Assembly: GCF_001039355.2 (NCBI RefSeq) | Contig: NW_019774725.1 | Span: forward strand, 209,336 to 273,335 | DNA: 64,000 nucleotides | Reading direction: 5' to 3' | Origin: Lingula anatina | Lineage: Eukaryota > Brachiopoda > Lingulata > Lingulida > Lingulidae | In this document: positions 1-12,217 of the stretch, piece by piece | Position numbering within the stretch: the stretch's first letter is position 1 | How the letters are laid out: the number at the start of each line of letters is the position of its first letter | Translations under genes and position numbers: made by a program | Notes under the pieces: model-generated | What the model saw: the letters and a program-made list of their open reading frames with translations, nothing else | Database searches by the model: none | Told to the model about the DNA's origin: nothing

Positions 1-3000
1 TTGCATTTTTTGATAACAGACTTAAACAAAATTTATTTAAAACATCATAATAGGAGTGCAACACACCTTAAACTTTCCAGTAATATCTCAAACAGAGAAT
101 TACTGTAGCTGACTGGTAATGGACACTTTCTAGGATACAATGCATGTAAAATCTTATTGAAACGCACAATGAATACAATAAGATAAATGGGATGGTGCAT
201 TTGGTTTCGACACATCGTACCCATTCCTTACCAACAGAGTGGGAAAAGTGACATTGCACTCTGTGATTATTTTCCAACCCATGCATGCCAGCATCCTTAT
301 TTTTAAATCACAATCTCCATATGTACTAATATGTGCTTGTTTTCTTATACTTGAGAGCAAAAAAGTTGAAACTTCAGCTTAAGCCTTCTGCAATGCAACT
401 TTTATGAAAATTTATTGTTTACATTTTAATATTTTTTACTTAATTATCTTTTATCTGGGACCCATGAATTGTTTGATGGTTCCTAGCTTTTACTAAATTT
501 ATTAATTTTTTTTAATATTTTATTATTTTAAAATTGCTAATGTTACTTGTATGCATAAAATGACTAGTACTTTTAATTGCTAATGTTACTTACGTACTTA
601 AAATAAATCTAAGTGAGCATTTATGTACATTATAGCCTGCACCTGCATGCAAAATACATCCACTTACCCTTCAAATGTGTGATCAACATCAAGAATATTA
701 TTGTACATTAGACCCTAGACTGCACAATACAAAAAATTACAAATAATATTCATAATATGATAATAATAATATAAAGCATATAGCCTGAAAAAAGTGTTTT
801 CATCTAGATGTGCAACAATAATCCACATTTTACAATGTATATTTTGGTAATTTAGAAGTGATCAATGGTGCTTTTTTATTTTATTTAAGTGTCGGTCCTG
901 CTTAATTTCCTTTTGTCAAGTGAGATGATAAATACATGACTTTATGGCCTTTTTACAGCTCACAAAAAAAAAACAAAAAAAAAGTAAATAGATAAATCAT
1001 TAATTGCAAGACAGCACTGCATCTACATGTAGATATATATTTAGAAAATGTTTAAACAAGTGTTTGTGTATGCGTGTGTACAAAAGACCCCCCCCCCCTT
1101 TAAATTATCCTGGATCCGCCCCCGTAAAGGTCCATTTGAAGAAAACAGAAAAGTAAAAAAATAATGATATATCCGCGAATTTTACTTTTTATCCCACTAT
1201 CTGGTGACGTTGCTTTGGGGAATTTTCGTATTCAGTAACGAAGGTTTTAGTAATGGAAATTTTAATAATAACTTCTTCGGATAATATTCGCACGTCATTA
1301 AAACTAACAAAAATTAGGGGTATTACGAGATGTGAGTTTATTTTACTGACACATTTTATCCTTAACCTCTATTTATTTTTTCACATATCCTTAGGTTTAA
1401 AATTTAGTCCATTTTCGTTTTTTATGTGAAAACAGATAAACCTAGTAATTATCTATAGTGATTATAGTTTGCTAGACTATTGTTAGTTAAGTTCCACTTG
1501 GACAAATAATTCTCGACTTTAAAAATTGTATTATGGATTAAAAACAAAGAAACGCGCAGACCAATATACTTGCTTTTAAACACGGTTTATCCAGTTTGTA
1601 AAAGTAAATTTTTCCATTAAGCGGAGGGCATACGTCCACTTCATCATTTTGCAAGTGGGAATACAGCACACCAAATGGTATGAAAATAACTAGCTTATCA
1701 CACGAAGCCCTGTATCGGCAAGTCCCCTAGCCAATCTTAAAATAAGGTCGCCGAAAAAACGGTTGAATAACATGCGAACAAGCCAAAAGAAACACGATAA
1801 AGCAGAACGTAATGTGAATCGGCCAAAAGAAACACGTCTTCGAATGCATTCTACAAGGATGTAAGGCATTTATAAATGATTTATTGAATAATCTCGATCA
1901 TTCTAAAGCTCTCAAAAATGATTTTATAATTGATCCAGAAGAACATAAAGGTTCGCCTTTTATTGTTAGAATGAAGTCTACCGTAACCTCCAATCAAAAT
2001 GCGACATACCTGTTGTCATTTACATAACAATAAGTCGCTCAGTGAACTATGTTCTTGACTAGTCACTTGACTGTTAGATCCTGTAAGAAGACGACGCAGG
2101 AAAGGTGTGGTGAGGTCGCACAGCCGAATACTTCATTCAGCGTTGAAGCAAATATGTCTTGTGAATGACATTTGCTCCTGTAAGAAGAGGACGCAGGTAT
2201 AGTGTGGTGAAGTCGCAGAGGCGCTGAAGCAAATATGAGAACGTCTTGTGAGTAACATTTGTTCTACACAATGAAATTTAGAAGGAGATACATGCACGTC
2301 TTATGTGCATAATGTGATAATGCTGTATGTACGGCTTTGGTCAAAATAATTCTACATTCTTTACTTCTGTTGTGATAAATATCTGCAAGAAACTTTTAAT
2401 TCGAAAAAATGTTGGAAATACCATTCACCTATACTTGTGATTAAGGTGTTATTTGCACCAAGAATTTTTCTTACAACTTATTCATGTTTTTCCGAGTTTT
2501 AATTATAATGTATCTGTATCTGTATCTGTCAATATTCGTCTGAAGGACCACCACTGGTATATGATAGACGGGAAGAGTAATATGTATGCACGTTGATAAT
2601 CTCTAAAAAGATGTAATTTAGAGGATCGCGGTTCCAGTAGACGTCTAAATGAAATGAAGACGTTGTTATTTTTGATATTACTTTTTGGTGCCCTCTTACT
2701 GTCACTTAAATACCGACTCATTGTACGTAAATTTGCTGCCTGAACAAATTTGTTTTGTATTTTAAAAACACTTCTTGGGTATTTGTAGTAAGTGTAGCAA
2801 TGTGAAACTTCCCCAGTTTCTGTATTATCAACTTTTGTATTTCGTTTAATTTCTAGAAAAATTCGTTTGCAATTGAAGCAGATAGCAATGGAAAACTTCT
2901 ATAAGATTTTCAATATCATGCAAAATTCTTAATATCCATAGGGTTTTTATTTTCATAGTAACCTAGTTTTTCACACAAAGTAAGTAAAATTTACTGTCCA

Positions 3001-4438
3001 CGTCAGATTATGCCTTCTAGTCGGATGTCTTAATCGGTGCTGTAATACTCTGTTCCTTGCTGGGATTGCTACATTCACTTGAACATTTACTTAGAAAACG
3101 CTTTCTAATAGTATTGGACGTTAAATTTCTTTACGTTCCTTTCATAGTGCATTGGAATCTGATGTACAACATACAAGAAATCTGTTCTGAAAAATCGAAG
3201 AATCGCAATTCTTGAACTACAAACCCCTTTTACATTTTTTCATTTTAATTTAGTGGTGTTCATCCAGCATAAATATAATTTTCAACATCAACACAAGTCT
3301 TTCCATTTTCAGTTTATCAGATCTTAGTTTAAATTTCAAGGCATTTTATCATGAGTGTTATTTTCATTTTTCAGAACTGCCCCTTCCTAGGCCGATGCGA
3401 CTGATACAAACCTCCACAACCTTCTGCAAATATTTTGGAACTGGAGAGAGGCAAACACACACAATGTATATGGTGAAAAATTGTGAATGCTGTTTTTGTC
3501 ATTTCCAACGTGTTTTAGGACTACATATATTTTTGTATATATTGAAATTGAGAACAAAGATGAATAGCGTACTTTTTAAAAACTTTAAAGTAGTTATTGA
3601 TCAAATTATACCTTGGGTCAAGCTTGGATGTATCCAATTCTATTTTAAAGCATTTTAGTTTCTCTCTAATTGTCTTATATAATAGTGTATCTATTAAAGT
3701 GCTTCAAATGACACTATGTAATATTCAGTGTTTGTAAATATCAAATTTCAACCTTGAAAGTAAAAATGCAGTTTTTCTAAAATTGTTTTTTAATTGTTTA
3801 TCTAATCCGTCAACTTCCACAATATTTGTTATTATTTACCTTGGAGAAGCCAATTTTGTATTTTTTCATTTGAATTTATTTTCTGACACATGTGTACAAC
3901 AGTTGTGACCGAATAAATGAGCTATCCATTGGAGTTTTCATTCTTATGTAAAAGACCCAAAGTGAAAGTAATATTGACACTTGCTGAACGTTCAGAAACT
4001 TCTTTGAAAAGCATTATTTTGCTTTTAATATTTAAAGCTAAAAGGGTGCCCAAAAGTTTTTAAAATTTTGCAAGTTCAAATTTCCACATGTATCTGTAAT
4101 GAGATCATGCTGCGCATTACATCACCAAAAATGAATAAAGTAAATTTTGGAACTGCCAATAATTTTAGATTTTGCGTTCAAAGTAATTTACGTCCAGAAT
4201 TAAAATTTTCATTTTCATCCTGTCCGCCAATTTAATTCACCGTACTTGTTTGAACCAACCCTGAATGAATCTAATACTTTTTTCAACCGATTTAAATCCC
4301 CTCAACATATTTCGCCATATAACAGCTACACAATGCCACTTAATTATTGCAACTTGCACATCTTTTTAAACCGTGATTAAAGGTTATGGAATACCGATTT
4401 GAGGACTGAAGGGCAGGTCGCGGTCATTTTTATTTACT
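1..4438. other. AT-rich intergenic flank, no gene recognised
   Basis: No conserved protein-coding exon was recognised on either strand. The open frames present are short and low-complexity. A poly-C run lies near 1089-1098. A two-copy direct repeat (period 97 bases) lies at 2080-2265 and is listed separately. A good-looking splice acceptor at 3373-3374 opens a frame that ends at 3658, and an AATAAA follows at 3912-3917. No upstream exon could be linked to it, so it is not called as a gene. Confidence 0.6.
2080..2265 (+). repeat. two-copy tandem direct repeat, period 97 bases
   Basis: Both copies start with cctgtaagaag, run through a gacgcagg block and a gtgtggtg-agtcgcag block, and finish with gaagcaaatatg, cttgtgart and acatttg. 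They differ by scattered substitutions and one indel of roughly 10 bases. The first copy begins at 2080 and the second at 2177. No coding frame spans the unit. Confidence 0.7.
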
Positions 4439-5170
4439 GTGGGGCGAGTCCATTCCATTCTTAAGGGGTGATAGGTTGAGAGAGTCCATTCTATTTGAGG
4501 GGTGACAGGTGGGGCGAGTCCATTCCATTGAAGGGGTGACAGGTGGGGCGAGTCCATTCTATTTAAGGGGTGACAGGTGGGGCGAGTCCATTCNNNNNNN
4601 NNNNNNNNNNNNNNNNNNNNNNNNNNNNNNNNNNNNNNNNNNNNNNNNNNNNNNNNNNNNNNNNNNNNNNNNNNNNNNNNNNNNNNNNNNNNNNNNNNNN
4701 NNNNNNNNNNNNNNNNNNNNNNNNNNNNNNNNNNNNNNNNNNNNNNNNNNNNNNNNNNNNNNNNNNNNNNNNNNNNNNNNNNNNNNNNNNNNNNNNNNNN
4801 NNNNNNNNNNNNNNNNNNNNNNNNNNNNNNNNNNNNNNNNNNNNNNNNNNNNNNNNNNNNNNNNNNNNNNNNNNNNNNNNNNNNNNNNNNNNNNNNNCAG
4901 GTGGGGCGAGTTCATTCCATTTAAGGGGTGACAGGTGGGTCGAGTCCATTGTATTTTAAGGGGTGACAGGTAGGTCGAGTCCATTCTGTTTGAGGGGTGA
5001 CAGGTGGGTCGAGTCCATTCTATTTTAGGGGTGTCAGGTGGGGCAAGTTTATTCTGTTTGAGGGAAGACAGGTAGGAAGAGTTCATTCCATTTTAAGGGG
5101 TGTCAGGTGGGGCGAGTCCATTCCATTTTAGGGGTGACAGATAGGGCAAGGCCAATCCAAATAAAGGGGT
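4439..5170 (+). repeat. ~34-bp minisatellite array with assembly gap
   Basis: Head-to-tail units of about 33-35 bases each carry a ggggtgacaggtgg core followed by gcgagtccattc and a variable t/a stretch. Units degrade toward 5170. The array is interrupted by unresolved bases at 4594-4897, so its true length is unknown. The protein-like frames across it are artefacts of the repeat. Confidence 0.92.
4594..4897. other. assembly gap of 304 Ns inside the minisatellite
   Basis: The unresolved run lies entirely within the ~34-bp tandem array, as expected when short reads cannot span a repeat. Confidence 0.99.
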
Positions 5171-6175
5171 TATGGGGGGGCAAGTCTCTTTTAAGGACGA
5201 CCAGCAGGACAAATTTACCATGTTACAGGATAGCAAATCCATTTTTATTGGGATGAAAGGTTACCATTATTTTGTATTGTGTATTATTCCTTAAAACAAA
5301 GCAGTAATTATACTAGTTTATTTCAAATCTTTCAAGCACATACATAGTTGACAAATGTCACAATGATATTCTAAAGCACATATGTTAAATTAAAAGAACA
5401 CATTTAACGAAAAACAAGAAAATACAAAATCATCTCTAAAGTAAATTTACAAAAGTAGTGTGTTATACAAAATTATGTAAATGACAAAGAAACAGCCTGT
5501 GGCATTAGCTGCTGGTCCTACACTCACAGCCTACTGGTCCAAAATTTTGTGGGCCAGTAAATTTTGCAGAATATGTAAATTTAGTGGTCTGAAAGATCAT
5601 TTTATATTTGGTGCATTTTGAAAAGATTTCAATTTGATTTAATTTCTTTCTGATACATATGACTGAATTAATGTTACTATCACATATCAATATAAATGCA
5701 ATGAGAGAACTTCCCTGTCTTATTGCAATTTTTATTTTGACCAATGAATCTGGATTTGGACCAGTAGATTTTAAGAAAGCTGTATAATTCTACAGAGTAA
5801 AGAAAGATTCGGAAACTCGTATTGAAAAAAAATATTTAAAAAAATGGATTGTAAATTTGTACAATTTATAGATATGGCCTGGTGGTAAATCTTTAAAATA
5901 CATTTTTTTCTGTGGCTCTGACATCTTAAATGCTCAAAAACTATTGTTAACAAAATGATGGACATGCTTATTAAGGTTTAAAACATTTTAAGTATTTAAA
6001 AAATATCCTCAGGTATCATAAAAAATCAATTGCAAAGGTAATGCTTACAGATAGAATTTTAAAGTGATCAAAGAGTTACCATATTTATATAAACAATCCT
6101 TTCCCTTAATTTTTATCAATAGCATTATCATAATTACTTCATAACAAAATAAAACTAGACAGCATAGCTGACAAG
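5171..6175. other. intergenic DNA, no gene recognised
   Basis: AT-rich, with only short open frames. Short phrases such as ggtccaaa and gggccagtaaatt recur around 5520-5770, suggesting an old decayed repeat. No exon or RNA gene was recognised. Confidence 0.5.
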
Positions 6176-7731
6176 TATACAGACACTAAATAGAAACCAG
6201 AACAATTTCTTAAGATGTAAACTGATCATACCCATTTTCGAAAGCAACCTGCCTCTTTACCAAACAAAGCAACTCAGTAAATCTAAAGTAAAACAAAGAA
6301 TATGGTTTGGAAACTAGAGGATCATAGAGGCCATACCGCCTCAGAATATTGTACCACCAGCTGGAGTACTGAGTAAATGCATGAGCTCTATAAAATGCAG
6401 TGAACAACTCCTTTTTTTTTTTTGCAAAAAATTACAATTTGGGGAAAAGTGAAAGGTCAAATCCAAGGTTGAAGTTAGATTGTAAATAAAGGACTTTCCA
6501 TCCAAGTTCAACAATAAATGTAAGAACCTGGAAATTTGCCAGGTGTGGTACATGGTGGAAAGTAGGTTAAAGATTAATTTCAAGGTCACAGGAAGATTGT
6601 AAATGTACGAATTCCTTTGGAGAAATCAGGAAGGGAGATTTTGCAAAGATCATGGTGACAAGTAAATCAAAGGTCAAATTTATGGTCACAATTAGATTGC
6701 CAGTATATGACTTCCTATTCAAGTTCAATAGTAACTATGGGCTTATCTCTGCTAATTTTGGGAGTATTTCACATTTCGATCAGCTCACTACTGAATATTG
6801 CAACAGTTCTTTTGCTCTACAAAATGCAAAAATCAAGGGGTCTGTAGCATTTACAGTTCCAGAATTAGAAAGTTTTTAGTTTCAGAATCTAATGGCTGCT
6901 TCTCCTTTGAAAGGGCACTGATTGACTCCCAAACTCACGAAGATGAAAGGAGTCCCTAAATGTAACCCCTCATTTAAATATGAGAGCTTAGGTCTGTGTA
7001 GTTCCTGAAAATTGGCACAAACAAATATTTTTGTAGAAAATCTCCATTTTAAACTAAAGAAATTTTGGCTCATTTAAACTTGAAATAAAGGTCAAAGGTC
7101 AAACCAAAGGGCATATTTGGAAACTCCACATAAGACTTTCAGTCAGACTTATATAGTAACCTTTCCCATAATTCCTTCATTTTAGGAGATATTTAGCATT
7201 TAATTTTCAAAATTTTGACAAGGGTGTGTTTCAACAAGCATCATGCCTAGGCCAATAAACAAACAGACAAAAAACAGGGGGTTCAAGTTGAGATTATATG
7301 TGACCTTAGACCTAAATCCCAGAGATGGGGACACAGGCCCTTGCAGTCTAGGAGGAGAAGTGGTAATGGTGACTTGTTTCTGGCGGCTGACTGCTGATCG
7401 AGTGTACAAGACAGGCCGAACTAAAACCAAGAATACTACCAGCATACACACTGGTGGTACTGATGAAGGGGCTAATGTCACAAAAATTGTGAAAAAGAAT
7501 TATTTCTATAATTGTAAACCCATCATGTTGCTTTTCGAAAGCAACCTGCATCTGTACCAAACAAAGCCACTCAATAAATTTACAGTAAAACAAAACAAAA
7601 CAAAAAAAAAAAAAAAAAAAGAAAAACAGTTTGGCAGTTATGGGGCAAACGTCATGTATTGGTCAGCGAAGGCCATGACATGGACAGACAGACCCATCAG
7701 ATTATATACAGACACTTACAGTGTCTGTATA
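6176..7731. mobile_element. non-autonomous TIR element, possibly mariner-type, composite
   Basis: The ends are inverted: TATACAGACACT at 6176-6187 and AGTGTCTGTATA at 7720-7731. If the outer TA is the target duplication, the terminal repeat is TACAGACACT, as in Tc1/mariner insertions. A second left-type end at 7705-7716 makes the last 27 bases a near-perfect palindrome. Inside, two direct copies of a segment with tttcgaaagcaacctgc and accaaacaaag occur at about 6228-6300 and 7525-7610; the second runs into a poly-A stretch. There is no transposase frame. Length and composite structure argue for nested or tandem repeats rather than one intact transposon. Confidence 0.45.
6311..6368 (+). repeat. 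copy of an interspersed repeat also present at 15117-15172
   Basis: The stretch beginning actagaggatca, running through ataccgcctc and gaatattgtaccaccagctg, matches the stretch between the two BRSK duplicate copies almost base for base. It is therefore an interspersed family rather than unique sequence. Confidence 0.75.
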
Positions 7732-7815
7732 TAAAAACACAGAAGATATATTTTTAGATTTTAATATAATAAATCCAAATAGGAATGTAGAGTTCCTGAA
7801 TGCCAACAATATCTT

Positions 7816-9297
7816 AGGTTGCTTGCAGTCCTATGTTGAGCGGTATCTTGGTGGGCTTCTGAAATAAGAAAAAAATGTTTATTTTATGACTAAACATACA
7901 AGCTCTTGAAGTGGGACTTATGCATGATTTAAACAGAGACAAAGGTACATATGGTTGAAATGTTTGCTGTCATATCATGACTGCAATGGAGTTTGCCTAA
8001 CATCAAAATTACCATCTAAGATAAGCAAATGAAAAAACGAGAGAGAAATCTGAGAACTCCCAACAAGGCAAAGTGAAGAAAACAAAAACTGTAATAATAA
8101 TGATAATTATAATAACAATCGAATTGTTAGAAGACCTGAATTCTGGTGAAATATACTGTAATAATTTCTTATCTTGAGTGAAAGTTTCATCAAAATTTGT
8201 GAAAAAAATTGAGATATTTTTGCTTATACTTGGGGACATGGCTTTATTGCAGCTCATTCTGGCGTATTTCAAAGAAGAGAAGAGTAGGTCAGGTCAATTT
8301 CAATGCCTTACAAAAAACTTCTTTAAAAGTTTTTTTGAAAAATATACCATACTTAATTTGGATGCAAGACAATTAAGTTGCTCTTTTTGATATAAATTTA
8401 AATAAATGATTTTGATGTAATTGGTCTTGTAATGTATGAACAACACACAAAGCACTGGAGATGCTAGCCAGTTACCGTGTAAAATAATTATCTATTATTC
8501 ATTGTTTAACGAGCAATTGATATGTGCCTGTGCATGTATATGTGCATGCATGTTGTAGGAAGCATACCTATCTTACAAGAAGATCTTCATCTTAAGCCAA
8601 CAACACCTTGTGCCTCAGGTCCAAGTCTCACCTGAAACAAATGAAATCTATGCCCTTATTTCCAATGAAATTGTCGGTAGCTATATTAAAATTTAAGTCT
8701 GTACAGTACAATAATAATAGAATTTTATTTTTTGAAACTGCTATTGTTTATACATATACATTCTTGCTCAAAATGGTTGCCAATCTCTCGATAATTTGTG
8801 CTTTTAATAAAGTTGCCAATTTTCAAAGCTATATTTATATTGATATTTAGGTTCTGTATTCCCCACAGCAATCAATGACCATTTGAAATTATCTAGGACA
8901 AATACTGTAAAGCATGCTTCCGAATTAGGGTAAGAGTCACTTAGAAGTTATACACTTTTTATTATATCCTTTCATATCACTACTTTATTCTCATAGTTAT
9001 GAGTCGTAGGACTAAAATATAATATAATGGATGAATAATCTGACTGGCCAAGTACAGTACATGTAATATTGCAAAGACACGTGTCACTAATATTTGCCGT
9101 AGCTTTTCTTTCATTCTTCGGCACCTTCGGTAGTTATAATGGTGGGGGTTGTTGAAAAAGTGGTAATACTTACAAGACTTGTATTTGTTTCTACATTTGG
9201 CAAAACTTCTGTTAGGATAGCGATAAAAGCTTGACCTTACCATCACACCACACATATCCATGCGTCTTCGTCTAATGGCGCGCCACAGTCACGTGAC
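7816..9297 (-). other. weak candidate for a small spliced transcript
   Basis: Three pieces on the minus strand look exon-like. A first piece runs from the GC-richer area near 9297 to a GTAAGG donor at 9240 and contains ATG GAT ATG. A 55-base piece (8577-8631) lies between a tttcag acceptor and a GTAAGA donor. A third starts after a tttcag acceptor at about 7859 and reads KPTKIPLNIGLQAT before a stop at about 7815. Joined in order, the frame from the first ATG stops inside the second piece after 21 residues, so a normal protein is not supported. It could be a non-coding RNA, a uORF-bearing leader, or chance. Confidence 0.2.
9288..9297. promoter_or_regulatory. palindromic E-box GTCACGTGAC
   Basis: A perfect ten-base palindrome containing CACGTG, the site type bound by USF and MiT/TFE factors in animals. 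It sits beside gcgcgcc, one of the few CpG-dense spots in this flank, and just upstream of the minus-strand first-exon candidate ending at 9241. The binding factor is inferred from the motif only. Confidence 0.35.
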
Positions 9298-10394
9298 TAG
9301 TCTGGAAGACAGCTCGCATTACGATGGGCAACTTATTGTTATGTAAATTATAACAGGTAGATCTATGGCTCATTCTAGTGAAAGGCGAAAGGCTGTAGCT
9401 GAAACTTTTCACGAAACACATGTAGATATGTAACTTAGGTCCATCTGTTGTTGAAATACATCACTCTAGTTCCCAAATAGATAAACCCCAACAATGTAAA
9501 ATCCACACACCATTAACTACGAATATAAATACCAAGAGATCCACTTACGCTACCAGTACACTAAAACCAGATCTAGAGGGTGCACAATATTAGCTGTCGA
9601 AAAATAAGGGCTACTTTAATGGTGTCCCTGACCTTTAAAATCATTAAATACGTGTCCTTACTTTCTGTGTAATTTTTTTCTTACATGAAATATATATTTT
9701 TAGAATATCGTAATCCAATAATACGATTTTCATACGCAAAGTCTATATTCAATGGTCCAAAAGTCAATATACTTCATATCAGAAATAAATATGAGCAATA
9801 AATCGTTTGAAACAATATCTATGAACCGAACTAGACACGTGCCTTCTACAGAACTGTCTGCTAACATCTTTATATTCGCAAGTTTTATCTGGCGCTCACG
9901 AAGAAGTGGAAAGGGTTTTATTTTTTATATCATTTGTTCAAAATATCAAGGGGAGTAAAAAGACGGAGGTTGAAATACAATTTTAATTACGGTTCAATTA
10001 GTGATCTCCAAAGTAAGATTTATGGATCATCAAACGTAGACAACGCTTATGTTGTTTTTTTTAACCTTATCCTAGAACGTATTGTATAAGGAAAGTAGCC
10101 TTGTTGACTATTTTTTTAGTACGAACGCATGTTATTAAACCCCTAACCATCCTACTTGATCATTATGTTGTGTTGTACGTTCTTGGTTAAGCTTTCCCCT
10201 GGAACAAACGTCATTTTTTTCAATTTGTCTTTTTATTCTTAGTGTAAAAATATTGAAAACATTTGGTTAATGTGCGACTTTAATTGATATATATTAGTGA
10301 CGATAACCGGTGCATGCAATTATAGGCACATTAAAATATCTATCGGGACGTGTATCTACCCATACTTATTCTCAAACCTTAACGAATGATTCAC
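9298..10394. other. intergenic DNA downstream of BRSK, no gene recognised
   Basis: Unique AT-rich sequence with no conserved exon. It ends where the duplicated BRSK 3' segment begins, so 10394/10395 is the left edge of the duplication. Confidence 0.5.
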
Positions 10395-10606
10395 AGGACT
10401 AAACTTGAGTTGGAAAACCAGCCCCATTTGACTATTTTCTTTTAGTTATGACGTTTTTTCTTTTTTGTTAATTTTCCTTTTTCACAAATTGCCAGTTTTA
10501 AGTTCAAGCTTGAATTTCCATGGGTATGAAGTCCTGTGCTTTATAAACTTTTTCCAAGTGTCTATAATTTAAGTTTCAGTGTCAAAAACTAGCGGGGATG
10601 CTGCTC

Positions 10607-10951
10607 TTAAAGGGATAATAACTCTTCGTTTCGTCCAAAAATGAGTTTTTCCTGGAGTAAACAACAATTTTCCCATACTTACCAATGGTTAATGAATCCA
10701 TTTTTACATTCAAAGTTAGTCCCTGGTTTTTTTCTAAAAAGTTTGGGTTTTTTTTTAAAATCTCTTAAGAGATTTTAACAGAATATAGACATCAATGGAG
10801 GTCACGTGGTCTAAAGAAAAGCTCACATATCAGAATAATAGCTATAACTGCCGTTTGTGTGGTAAAACAGAATATATTATATTTCTGTGAGTTATTCACA
10901 ATGTTTTTATTGTGAAATATAGATCTCATACGAAGAGTTATTATCCCTTAA
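10607..10951. mobile_element. TTAA-flanked MITE (distal copy)
   Basis: TTAA at 10607-10610 is followed by AGGGATAATAACTCTTCGT. The other end carries the inverse, ACGAAGAGTTATTATCCC, then TTAA at 10948-10951. The TTAA duplication is typical of piggyBac-type insertion. The 345-base element has no coding frame. Inside are a perfect 20-base palindrome (10757-10776) and a small hairpin with stem ttcacaat/attgtgaa (about 10893-10916). It lies downstream of the BRSK stop and could be in the 3' UTR or just beyond it. Confidence 0.75.
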
Positions 10952-11113
10952 AGCGTGTTATATTGCATTAAAATAGAAAAAAAGTTCAGTGACATCATAA
11001 ATTCAGTGAGTGCATGGAAATACATCTATTGACTTCATATGATGTCACAGATGTGCATTTTAACTTAAGTGTTGCACTTGTCTGATGAAGCTTGAATACC
11101 TTGTTTACTTACA

Positions 11114-11163
11114 TTTATTTCAAGTTTAAAAAAAACAAACTTTGTATTAAATAATATTTTATT
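11114..11163 (-). terminator. candidate BRSK polyadenylation signals (distal copy)
   Basis: Two AATAAA hexamers on the minus strand, read as tttatt at 11114-11119 and 11158-11163, lie about 1.05-1.1 kb past the distal stop codon. The equivalent sequence is present in the proximal copy near 15975-16030. Use of either is not shown by the sequence. Confidence 0.3.
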
Positions 11164-12217
11164 TCCTGATTTCACATTTTTCCATTTGCAAAAGAAAAAA
11201 ATGTGAAAATGAAATGGAATTGCATTTACATGGGCAATAAATACAGTAGGATGAAGATGTTTGTTACTAGACAGACATTCCCGGAACAAGGTTGGAATGA
11301 TATACATATATATTCACTTTTTTTTTACCACTCGAGACTTTGGATAATTTACACAAAAATTTCAACACTGATTTGTTAGACTATGTAATCAGTAACATGC
11401 TTTCTTTACCATTACTTCACAGTATAAAAAATGGTTTAAAAACGTATGGAAATCATAGCATCCTGCTTATTGAAACATACATCACTGTCAGTATTTAAAA
11501 GGTAGTAACTTTCACAGAAGTGCTGTCATAAAAGTGGAGTTGAAATTAAAGAAATCGGTAGTCTTATAATGTGTAACAGGTCACTAAACTAAAAAAGAAC
11601 TTTTCTCCACTGGAGGTTGACAATTAAAAAATACCAGCAAATGTGTGTCTACACCTTTCTATCTCCTTGATCTATGGGAAAAAAACCTTGTTACCCAACA
11701 CATTACCATTATCTTCTACCCTATCTTCTTAGTACATACTTTGACCTGCCAAATGACAACAAGTTCTTTTGCTTTTAAAATTCTCTTTTGCCATACATAA
11801 CACAATGACTTGGACATACACAATAAAAGATAAAGTACAACTTTAACAAATACTTGTTTTTCAGAAAAGCAAGTCTTCATTAACCTTTCTCTAGTTTGCT
11901 AACAAATAGTAAGGTTCAATAAAACCTCTCCCTAGTTTCCTAACAAATACTCCAGTTCATGAATCTTCCTGACTTTTCTCCTCATCTGTATATTTGTTCA
12001 GGTTTTCAAATAAATAGTTGAGTGATTCATTTCATTTAATCTTATTTGGCATTTCATCAAGTCTTTTAATGCTTAGTCCTTTTTTTACTGTCATTTCAGA
12101 CTTGGCAGAAGCATTCTCAATGATCAACCTTTTTCAGTGCACATGTAATTCACTGAATACTTCACACTTAAAGGGCATCACTACCCTCTGAGAGCCGTTT
12201 TCAAGGCTTACTTCTCT

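Noticed and set aside
3375-3658. Plus-strand open frame behind a strong-looking splice acceptor, followed by AATAAA at 3912
   Set aside because: No upstream exon within 3.3 kb could be joined and the peptide is not recognisable; kept only as a note.
4509-5086. Long open frames across the minisatellite and N run
   Set aside because: They consist of translated Ns and repeat units.
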